Below, one piece after another: positions 14,295 through 21,450 of a DNA stretch of 29,349 nt (its first letter is position 1; every line of letters begins with the position of its first letter). A program made the translations under genes and the position numbers. The notes beneath the pieces were generated by a model. That model searched no databases, was not told where the DNA came from, and worked only from the letters and a program-made list of their open reading frames with translations. The DNA is from JBJELF01 sp051879015 (GTDB taxonomy: Bacteria > Bacillota > Clostridia > Lachnospirales > Lachnospiraceae). The DNA lies in assembly GCA_051879015.1 (NCBI GenBank), contig JBJELF010000021.1, positions 1 to 29,349 of the forward strand, in the 5' to 3' direction.

Positions 14295-14476
14295 ATTATT
14301 CTTGTTTGCAAGTGTTTAGAAAGAAAGTAAATTGTGATATTAAGAGCATTTTGTTTTTTATTTAAATGGAAGCTTTTGTATAAAATATGAAAAAATCAAA
14401 TATTTTTTGTGTAAATTTAACAAAAAAAATATTTGAAACACAAAAAATTATCATGAATGCGCGGGAATCTTATGTA

Positions 14477-14505
14477 TTGACGAATAAAATTAAGTATAGT
14501 ATAAT
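14477..14505 (+). promoter_or_regulatory. Strong promoter of the opp operon
   Basis: TTGACG (14477-14482), 17-base spacer, perfect TATAAT (14500-14505). Predicted start near 14512, leaving a leader of roughly 255 bases before oppA. Confidence 0.8.
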
Positions 14506-14626
14506 AAAATCTGCTAACAAACAGAAGCAAAAGTTGTATTTTATAGGTGGACGCGTTGGACAAAAGGGGTTCAAGGCTTTTTTTATAGTTACTGTTCTTT
14601 CTGTAGATGAAAGTGGTGACGTGACA

Positions 14627-14698
14627 GCGCAAAAAATAAAATAGCGCGGCAAATACTCTAAAGTATTTGTATTCGGAAGAAGAAACTCTTCTTCCGAA
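14627..14698 (+). other. Hairpins in the opp operon leader
   Basis: Three helices can form: GCGC/GCGC (14627-14630 with 14644-14647), CAAATACT/AGTATTTG (14650-14657 with 14662-14669) and a 12-bp perfect TTCGGAAGAAGA/TCTTCTTCCGAA (14672-14683 with 14687-14698). None has a T tail. They may stabilise the message or have a regulatory role; the arrangement does not match a known leader. Confidence 0.5.
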
Positions 14699-14768
14699 AC
14701 AATCCTTGACGATTCCAGAACTAAAATAAAATGTGTCCATCAAATCTTATGGAGAGGAGACAACGATT

Positions 14769-17000
14769 ATGAGAAAAAAGCAAGTATTGAGCTTGGTTTT
14801 AGCACTTTCCACGGTTGTTGCTATGACTGCATGCAGCAAGGGTAGTGGAAATGACAGCACCACAGGTGATACTTATGGTGCTCAGAGTGATACCAGTGCC
14901 GCTGAAGCAACCACTGCAGGGGAACAGGACACTCAGGGAACAGTAGGTGACGAAGAGGACTTCGATGTAGATGAGTATGATAGCACTTCTTCTGAAATTT
15001 ATTCCGAAATTTTAGGAGATTTCTATGATACTTATGTGGAAGCAAAAGATGAGGTAGACAATATCTCCCTCAGATATGCAGAGATGGCAATTGCAGAAGG
15101 TAAGCTGCTTGGTAGCGCTGTCATGCTTCCACTTCAGTCTAATGGTGGTTCCTATGCTATCAGTAGAGTAGTACCGAACACGGTACCATATGTTCTTTGG
15201 GGAAATGACTCCGATCGTTTTCATAATATTTTAGTTTGCACTGAGCCTTTGACAAGCGAAGACAGAGCTGCATTGAAGAGCTACTGGAATGAGAACAAAG
15301 GTGATGGTACTTATATTGAGTGGGCACAGAATTATTTGACTGAAAAAGGATATACTTTGAAGGATACTTATTCTATGGGATACAGCAGTGACCCACAGAC
15401 TTGGGATATACTTGCTACTTCCAGATCTGCAGATTCTGAGGCAATTGTCAACACCTTTGATGGTTTGATGGAGTATGACTGCGAAGGCAATTTGCAGCCA
15501 GCGTTGGCAGAGAGCTATGAAGTATCGGATGATGGTTTGACATATACTTTCCATTTGCGCGAGGATGCTGTTTGGGTTGATTCTCAGGGCAGAAAGGTTG
15601 CAAATGTAGTTGCAGATGACTTTGTTGCTGGTATGCAGCATATGATGGATGTAGCTGGTGGTCTTGAGTACTTGATTGAGGGCGTTATTGTAAATGCATC
15701 TGAGTACATCAGCGGCGAAATCACAGATTTCTCTGAGGTTGGTGTAAAAGCATTGGATGAGTATACCGTAGAGTACACATTGGAATCCAAGACTCATTAC
15801 TTCATCACTATGTTGGGTTATAATGTATTTGCTCCAATGAGCAGAACATACTACGAGTCCAAGGGTGGTAAGTTTGGTGCAGAGTTTGATGAATCCGCAG
15901 CTGATTATACTTATGGCTTGACTCCAGATGATATTGCTTACTGCGGCCCATATTTGGTAACAAACGCAACTGAGAAAAATACGATTGTATTTAAGGCAAA
16001 CGAGAGCTATTGGAATGCAGATAACATCACGATCAAGACTCTTACATGGCTGTATAATGATGGTACTGATGCTACTAAGGCTTACAATGATATGAAGAGT
16101 GGAGTACTCGATGGTGCTGGTTTGAATTCTTCTTCTTTGGAAATCGCAAAGCAGGATGGCATGTTTGATCAGTATGCATATGTATCTTCTACTGATGCAA
16201 CTTCCTTCATGGCATTCTTTAATGTAAATCGTGGTGCATTTGCTAATGTAAATGACCCAACTACCGTTGTTTCTTCTCAGACAGAGGAAGACGCAGCTAG
16301 AACAAACGCTGCAATGAACAATGTACATTTCCGTAGAGCATTGGCAACTTCTCTTGACCGTGGTTCCTACATGGCACAGGTTGTTGGTGAGGACTTGAAG
16401 TATGCTTCTATGAGAAACTCTTATACTCCAGGTACTTTTGTAGAGTTAGAGGAGGAAGTAACTGTTGATATCAATGGTACTGCTACCACATTCCCAGCTG
16501 GTACTAAGTATGGTGAAATTATGCAGGCACAGCTTGATGCAGATGGTATTGAAATTACTGTTTGGGATCCAACGCAGGATGACGGAGTAGGAAGCTCTGA
16601 CTATTTTGATGGTTGGTATAATCCAGAGTATGCGGTTGCTGAGTTGAATACCGCAATTGATGAGTTGGCAGCAGAGGGCGTTACCATTGACGCTGACAAC
16701 CCAATTCAGCTTGATCTTCCTTACTTCGCAGGAAGCGAAGCTTATGGCAACAGAGCAAATGCTTTGAAGCAGTCCATTGAAAGTACATTAGAGGGTAAGG
16801 TTGTTGTTAATTTGGTTACCTGTGCTACTAGTGGTGAGTGGTACTATGCTGGATACTATACTGACTATGGATATGAAGGAAATTATGATATCTATGATGT
16901 ATCTGGTTGGGGTCCTGACTACGGTGATCCATCTACTTATTTGGATACATTCCTTCCAGATTATTCCGGATACATGGTTAAGTGTATTGGTATTTATTAA
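14769..17000 (+). CDS. oppA: Oligopeptide ABC transporter substrate-binding lipoprotein, apparently circularly permuted
   Basis: This is a 743-residue extracellular lipoprotein of the family 5 (OppA/DppA) binding proteins. The signal peptide ends in lipobox MTAC (Cys22), followed by a Ser/Thr/Asp-rich tether to about residue 70. Residues 75-157 (YVEAKDEVDN, RYAEMAIAEGKLLGSAVMLP, YAISRVVPNTVPYVLWGND) resemble the segment that normally ends OppA proteins: a helix, AExxL...A...P, then an aromatic strand. The canonical beginning, DTYSMGYSSDPQTWDILAT and DGLMEYDCEGNLQPALAESYEVSDDGLTYTFHLR, comes only from about residue 199. The protein stops after GWGPDYGDPSTYLDTFLPDY, just where the usual tail would begin. 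So the order looks permuted rather than truncated. Start 14769 has GGAGAGGAG ahead; a GTG at 14733 would destroy the signal peptide position. First gene of the opp operon. Confidence 0.88.
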   Translation: MRKKQVLSLVLALSTVVAMTACSKGSGNDSTTGDTYGAQSDTSAAEATTAGEQDTQGTVGDEEDFDVDEYDSTSSEIYSEILGDFYDTYVEAKDEVDNISLRYAEMAIAEGKLLGSAVMLPLQSNGGSYAISRVVPNTVPYVLWGNDSDRFHNILVCTEPLTSEDRAALKSYWNENKGDGTYIEWAQNYLTEKGYTLKDTYSMGYSSDPQTWDILATSRSADSEAIVNTFDGLMEYDCEGNLQPALAESYEVSDDGLTYTFHLREDAVWVDSQGRKVANVVADDFVAGMQHMMDVAGGLEYLIEGVIVNASEYISGEITDFSEVGVKALDEYTVEYTLESKTHYFITMLGYNVFAPMSRTYYESKGGKFGAEFDESAADYTYGLTPDDIAYCGPYLVTNATEKNTIVFKANESYWNADNITIKTLTWLYNDGTDATKAYNDMKSGVLDGAGLNSSSLEIAKQDGMFDQYAYVSSTDATSFMAFFNVNRGAFANVNDPTTVVSSQTEEDAARTNAAMNNVHFRRALATSLDRGSYMAQVVGEDLKYASMRNSYTPGTFVELEEEVTVDINGTATTFPAGTKYGEIMQAQLDADGIEITVWDPTQDDGVGSSDYFDGWYNPEYAVAELNTAIDELAAEGVTIDADNPIQLDLPYFAGSEAYGNRANALKQSIESTLEGKVVVNLVTCATSGEWYYAGYYTDYGYEGNYDIYDVSGWGPDYGDPSTYLDTFLPDYSGYMVKCIGIY

Positions 17001-17006
17001 TTTGAT

Positions 17007-17101
17007 GAAAGCCCAATAAGCGGAGCGACCGGCTTTCGACTATGGGTAAAAATTAAGAACATGTTTACTTTGCAAGAGAATGGCCTCCGCTATTCTCTTG
17101 C
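17007..17101 (+). other. Two hairpins between oppA and oppB
   Basis: GAAAGCC (17007-17013) pairs with GGCTTTC (17031-17037). GCAAGAGAAT (17072-17081) pairs perfectly with ATTCTCTTGC (17092-17101) around a 10-base loop. The second is followed by TGTCTTCTA, a poor T tail, so partial termination or 3'-end protection of the oppA message is plausible and would favour excess binding protein over permease. Confidence 0.55.
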
Positions 17102-17128
17102 TGTCTTCTATATTATGAGAGAACGATT

Positions 17129-18703
17129 ATGACAAAATATTTATTAAAACGATTATTACATGGTTTGATTTCGGTTATCATAGTAGTGGGTATCGTTATG
17201 ATTATGATATACTCTTTGCTGGATCGAGAGTTGATATTTGCGCAGGACTCTACTTACTCACATCAGAGTAATAATGCCAAAGAGATTTATCGTTATACTT
17301 CATGGGAAGATTACGGATATCTGAATTATGTGAATTACACCGATTATTTAAATGAGTTATTGCAGAAAGGTGAAATTGATGAATCCACTAAGTCTGCAGC
17401 AATTAGTCTTGGAAGAAAAGCAGAAAAAGATTCTGATATCGTGGCAGAGTATGTCAAGAAATTTACGGATTATTATACTTCTCAGGGATATACTGTCAAG
17501 AGATTAGAAGCAAAGATGCAGAGTGCAAAAAAATATGCCAGCGGAGGACAGCCACAGCTGTTTGCTTACAAGAACATCCCTGTCATAAGACGTCTGTGGA
17601 CATATTTGACCAGTTTGCTCTCTTTTGATAACATTCATAAAGTGGATGGCATTGCAGATGAGGATAGAGGTCTTACCTTTACTTTGTATGACCCAGTGTA
17701 CGGCGGAGATACGTTCTCGCCGGCTATCATAGGAAATGGAACGCAGCATAAATATCTGCTTTACTGTGATTCTAAGTTTCCGTATATTCATCAAAATATG
17801 GTCAGCTTAAATCTCGGTACTTCCTATACTGTTAACCGAGGGGTTGATGTATTTACGACCATGACCAGATCCCAAGGTTCCTATGTGAAGTCTACAATTA
17901 CTTATCCAACTGGCTTAGAGGAGGAAAGTGCAGACGATTTGCATTCCGCTACCTATATGGCAGGTTCTTTGACCAGCAGTTTGGTGTATGAGGAGCGCTT
18001 TACAGACGATTATACCAATGTGGCTACAGTCAGAGGTGGTTTATCCAAAGTTGGATACTCCTTTACCATTGGTATCATTGCTGTTATCATGTCCTATTTG
18101 TTGGGTGTACCGCTGGGTATTATGATGGCTAGAAAGAAGGATAAGCTGGCTGACAAGTTGGGTACCATTTATATTGTCTTTATTATTGCGGTACCTTCCC
18201 TTGCTTATATCTTCCTGTTTAAGGCTATCGGTGGAAAGCTTGGCTTGCCGACTACCTTTGATATGGAGTCCACCAGTAAGCTGATGTTTATCTTGCCTAT
18301 TGTCTCTTTGGCATTGCCATCTGTAGCAAATCTCATGAAGTGGCTGCGCCGTTATATGATTGACCAGATGAATTCGGATTACGTTAAGTTTGCTCGCTCC
18401 GGTGGTTTGACAGAGAATGAAATTTTCACAAAGCATATTTTAAAAAATGCTGCAATTCCGATTATTCACGGTATTCCAGGCAGCGTGCTGTTTGCTTTGA
18501 CGGGTGCGATTATCACTGAGCGTGTGTACGTTGTACCTGGTGCTGGTAACTTGCTGACGGAGGCAATTAACAAGTACGATAACGGTGTTATTGTAGGTGT
18601 GACATTGTTTTATGCAGTATTATCGGTTGTATCCATTATATTGGGAGATATCCTGATGTCCATGGTAGACCCGAGAATCTCATTCTCAACAAAGGATAGG
18701 TAA
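17129..18703 (+). CDS. oppB: Oligopeptide ABC transporter permease OppB with large extracytoplasmic insertion
   Basis: This 524-residue membrane subunit forms half of the import channel with OppC. The N-terminal helix (about 9-31) is followed by a hydrophilic region of roughly 275 residues (33-308) before the five-helix permease core begins at VGYSFTIGIIAVIMSYLLGVP. Typical OppB has only about 70 residues there and totals about 310. The core shows the EAA loop that docks on the ATPases, YVKFARSGGLTENEIFTKHILKNAAIP, and ends SMVDPRISF as usual. The extra region is rich in Tyr, Asp and Lys, lacks Cys pairs apart from a single Cys and should lie outside the membrane, near the binding protein. 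A late segment LNLGTSYTVNRGVDVFTTM resembles the normal loop (GDLGxSxxxxxPV), so extra material was added before it. Followed by oppC after six bases. Confidence 0.93.
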   Translation: MTKYLLKRLLHGLISVIIVVGIVMIMIYSLLDRELIFAQDSTYSHQSNNAKEIYRYTSWEDYGYLNYVNYTDYLNELLQKGEIDESTKSAAISLGRKAEKDSDIVAEYVKKFTDYYTSQGYTVKRLEAKMQSAKKYASGGQPQLFAYKNIPVIRRLWTYLTSLLSFDNIHKVDGIADEDRGLTFTLYDPVYGGDTFSPAIIGNGTQHKYLLYCDSKFPYIHQNMVSLNLGTSYTVNRGVDVFTTMTRSQGSYVKSTITYPTGLEEESADDLHSATYMAGSLTSSLVYEERFTDDYTNVATVRGGLSKVGYSFTIGIIAVIMSYLLGVPLGIMMARKKDKLADKLGTIYIVFIIAVPSLAYIFLFKAIGGKLGLPTTFDMESTSKLMFILPIVSLALPSVANLMKWLRRYMIDQMNSDYVKFARSGGLTENEIFTKHILKNAAIPIIHGIPGSVLFALTGAIITERVYVVPGAGNLLTEAINKYDNGVIVGVTLFYAVLSVVSIILGDILMSMVDPRISFSTKDR

Positions 18704-18709
18704 GAGCTT

Positions 18710-19678
18710 ATGAATAATGATTTAGAAAAATTCAATATGTCAGAGGAAGAGCTTTTTTCCCGCGTTGACCACAGCAGTCTGGAGTCGGAGAAAATTACTG
18801 CACCTCGATATTCCTACTGGCATTCCGTATTCCGTGTATTTTTTAAGAAAAAAATTAATATTATCATTTTGGGTATCTTAGGAGTACTGCTTCTGTTTAC
18901 TTATGTGTACCCAAATCTGGTAGAGTATGATAAGTTTGGTAATCTGATGAACAGTGCAACCAAGCATTTGAGCCCTTTGGCTGCTATGAAGCAATTAGGC
19001 TACAACATCCATTGGGTTTTGGGTACTGGTGCATCTGGCAATTCTACCTTTGATGCGGTATGGTTTGGTGCTGAGATTTCGGTATCTCTGGCCTTTATCT
19101 GTGCTATAATCAACATGACCGTTGGTGTTATTGTCGGCGCTATCTGGGGATTCTCCAAGAAAGTGGACATCATCATGATGGAGGTTTACAACATTATTGC
19201 AAATGTACCTTATGTATTGTTGATTTCCGTTATCGTTATGTTGTTTACCGCTGATTTTAAGAGTATGGTATTTGCATTGACCATCACTGGTTGGCTGGGT
19301 ATTGCCTATTTTATCCGTACTCAGGTTGTCATTATCCGTGACCGTGAGTATAATCTGGCATCAAAGTGTCTGGGAACTTCCACACCAAAGATTGCCATGA
19401 AAAATATTTTGCCATTTATGACATCTGTCATTGTGACACTTGCTGCTACTGAGATTCCTTCCTATATTTCCTATGAAGTATTCTTAGCTTATATCGGAAT
19501 GGGTATGTCTGATATGTCCTTGGGTCGTTTGATTTATGAGTCTGAAAATGCCATGCTGACACCTGGCTGGGAATTTGAATTCTGGAGCCCGGTTGTGGTA
19601 TCCGCCATTATTTCAGTGGTATTGTATGTCGCAGGTCAGAACCTTGGAGATGCATCAGATCCAAGAACACATATGTAA
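18710..19678 (+). CDS. oppC: Oligopeptide ABC transporter permease OppC
   Basis: This 322-residue membrane subunit is the partner of OppB in the channel. A cytoplasmic N-terminal arm (1-45) rich in Glu/Ser precedes helix 1 (IIILGILGVLLLFTYVYP). The loop HWVLGTGASGNSTFDAVWFGAEISVSLA corresponds to the OppC signature (HxLGTDxxGRDxxSRxxxGxRxSL), with changes of the usual Asp and Arg residues. The EAA loop is LASKCLGTSTPKIAMKNILPFM, and the C-terminus ends QNLGDASDPRTHM, close to the normal LGDxLRDxLDPR. Length is near normal (about 300). It starts 7 bases after the oppB stop and ends 12 before oppD; all lie on one transcript. Confidence 0.95.
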   Translation: MNNDLEKFNMSEEELFSRVDHSSLESEKITAPRYSYWHSVFRVFFKKKINIIILGILGVLLLFTYVYPNLVEYDKFGNLMNSATKHLSPLAAMKQLGYNIHWVLGTGASGNSTFDAVWFGAEISVSLAFICAIINMTVGVIVGAIWGFSKKVDIIMMEVYNIIANVPYVLLISVIVMLFTADFKSMVFALTITGWLGIAYFIRTQVVIIRDREYNLASKCLGTSTPKIAMKNILPFMTSVIVTLAATEIPSYISYEVFLAYIGMGMSDMSLGRLIYESENAMLTPGWEFEFWSPVVVSAIISVVLYVAGQNLGDASDPRTHM

Positions 19679-19690
19679 GAGGGTGCCACT

Positions 19691-21439
19691 ATGGAAGATA
19701 AGAAAGTAATATTATCAGTCAAGGATTTGCAGGTTAAATTCCGTGTGCGTGGTCGTATTCTGACAGCAATTCGTGGAGTTTCCCTTGACATTTATGAGAA
19801 TGAATCCATTGCTATTGTAGGTGAGTCTGGTTCTGGTAAATCTGTGTTTACTAAGACTTTTGCCGGTATGTTGGACAGCAATGGTTTTGTGAGTGACGGA
19901 AAGATTATTTTTAATGATGCTGAACTGGCAGATACGGTGGTCACTATGAATGCAAGTGCCAATCGTTCCATTCAGTCCTCTCTGAAAAAACTCAATGAGT
20001 ATTCTAAGCTGGAATTTGGCGCTGCTACTTATCGTGAGATACAGAAACTGGAGGCAGAGAAGAGTGCTCGAGGAGATATGACTGCTGAGGAAAAGGCAAA
20101 GCTGGAGAGTGAGCTGAAGGCTTTAACTGTACAGCGTACGGAGGCATTTAATCTGAAGCAGACTTTGGACCCAAAGAAGGAGAAAGCTCAGATTAAAGAG
20201 ACTGCTGCCCAGATTAAGCAATTGGATGCTCAGATTAAGGAAATGAAAAAAAACAGCGAGCAGAAGGCAAAGGAGCAGAAGAAGGCTGCTCATCAAGATG
20301 TTGATTATCAGCATGAGTATCATACTCAGATGACAGCTCTGCGTGCTAAGTATGCTGAGGAGATTAAACAGGAAATTACTCCTGAGACTGTCAAGAGGAA
20401 TGAGATTCTGGCAAAGGAAATTTATCTGTCTGTCGGTCGTTATGATTATAGACATCGTGTAAAACTGATTCGAGGATTAGAGAAGGCGCTTAAGGAGGCT
20501 ATGCAGATTGGCATAGATTTAATGGATGATGAGCAGCGAAATGCTGTTTTTGCCACGGTTGCATTCCGTGTAAAATATTTGGATGAGACCAGTGAGCAGC
20601 TTCATGGTACTTGTGTGCTCGATTTAGCCAAGGTTCAGTATTCCAAAGATTGGAGTCACATTCGTGGTAAGAAGATTGCTACTGTGTTCCAGGATCCAAT
20701 GACTTCTTTGAACCCCATTATTACCATTGGAAAGCAGATTACTTCCATCATCATCAAGCATCAAGGCTGTTCTGAGTCAGAGGCTAGAAGAAAAGCTTTA
20801 GATTTGATGACTAAAGTGGGTATTCCAAATGCGGAGGCGCGTTTTGATGATTATCCATTCCAGTATTCTGGTGGTATGAGACAGAGAATTGTTATTGCGA
20901 TTGCGCTGTCCTGTCAGCCCAAAATTTTGATTTGTGATGAGCCCACCACTGCGCTGGATGTTACGATTCAGGCACAGATTCTGCAGTTGTTGAAGGACTT
21001 GCAGAAAGAATTGAATTTTACTATTGTATTTATTACGCATGACTTGGGTGTAGTTGCCAACATTGCGGATCGTGTTGCTGTACTTTATGCAGGACAGATT
21101 GTTGAGTTGGCAAGCGTAGATGAATTGTTTGAAGACCCACGCCATCCATATACATGGGCGCTGTTGTCTTCTTTGCCACAGTTGGCACAGAGAAATACCA
21201 AGCTGTACTCGATTACTGGTACACCGCCATCCTTGTATAACAGCATTGTCGGTGATGCCTTTGCACCAAGAAATCCTTATTGCTTGAAGATTGACACGTT
21301 AGAGGAGCCGCCAATGTTCCAGGTGAGTGAGACTCATTTTGCGAAGACATGGCTGTTGGACCCGCGTGCACCGAAGATTGAAAAGCCCGAGGCCATTCAA
21401 AACATTCACGAGAAACTCTTGGATGCATTTAATATATAG
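19691..21439 (+). CDS. oppD: Oligopeptide ABC transporter ATPase OppD with long coiled-coil insertion
   Basis: This 582-residue nucleotide-binding subunit is about 250 longer than usual OppD. Walker A is GESGSGKS (44-51). Normally the Q-loop follows about 55 residues later; here it is at FQDPMTSLNP (333-342). The intervening segment (about 80-320) is Lys/Glu/Gln/Ala-rich with heptad-like runs (EAEKSARGDMTAEEKAKLES, IKQLDAQIKEMKK) and a second helical half without clear heptads. Past it all elements are intact: signature YSGGMRQR (392-399), Walker B ILICDEP (412-418), D-loop SALD-type TALD and switch His in ITHDLGVV. The oligopeptide-type C-terminal extension is present, but the usual cysteines at GCPFxPRCPxAxxxC read GDAFAPRNPYCLKID, so an iron-sulphur site is unlikely. 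Start preceded by AGAGGG. Confidence 0.93.
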   Translation: MEDKKVILSVKDLQVKFRVRGRILTAIRGVSLDIYENESIAIVGESGSGKSVFTKTFAGMLDSNGFVSDGKIIFNDAELADTVVTMNASANRSIQSSLKKLNEYSKLEFGAATYREIQKLEAEKSARGDMTAEEKAKLESELKALTVQRTEAFNLKQTLDPKKEKAQIKETAAQIKQLDAQIKEMKKNSEQKAKEQKKAAHQDVDYQHEYHTQMTALRAKYAEEIKQEITPETVKRNEILAKEIYLSVGRYDYRHRVKLIRGLEKALKEAMQIGIDLMDDEQRNAVFATVAFRVKYLDETSEQLHGTCVLDLAKVQYSKDWSHIRGKKIATVFQDPMTSLNPIITIGKQITSIIIKHQGCSESEARRKALDLMTKVGIPNAEARFDDYPFQYSGGMRQRIVIAIALSCQPKILICDEPTTALDVTIQAQILQLLKDLQKELNFTIVFITHDLGVVANIADRVAVLYAGQIVELASVDELFEDPRHPYTWALLSSLPQLAQRNTKLYSITGTPPSLYNSIVGDAFAPRNPYCLKIDTLEEPPMFQVSETHFAKTWLLDPRAPKIEKPEAIQNIHEKLLDAFNI

Positions 21440-21450
21440 GAGGTTCCGTC

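Larger units (their letters stand above)
14295..14768. other. 474-base A/T-rich region: opp promoter and long 5' leader
   Basis: I find no credible gene here. The region holds a strong promoter at 14477-14505 and, downstream of it, about 255 bases of leader with three inverted repeats. An 85-codon open frame (14387-14644) has no ribosome binding site, is Lys/Ile-rich and crosses the promoter. No known riboswitch consensus was recognised. Confidence 0.7.

Noticed and set aside
14387..14644. 85-codon open frame upstream of the opp operon
   Set aside because: No ribosome binding site, Lys/Ile-rich composition typical of A/T-rich noncoding DNA, and it crosses a near-perfect promoter.
15231..16328. 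365-codon open frame antisense to oppA
   Set aside because: Cys/Ile/Ser-rich translation with no family signature; explained as a shadow of the oppA codon pattern.
14769..17000. oppA as a C-terminally truncated or frameshifted pseudogene
   Set aside because: No remaining tail in any frame downstream, and the tail-like segment is found at the N-terminus; the operon and its signals are intact.
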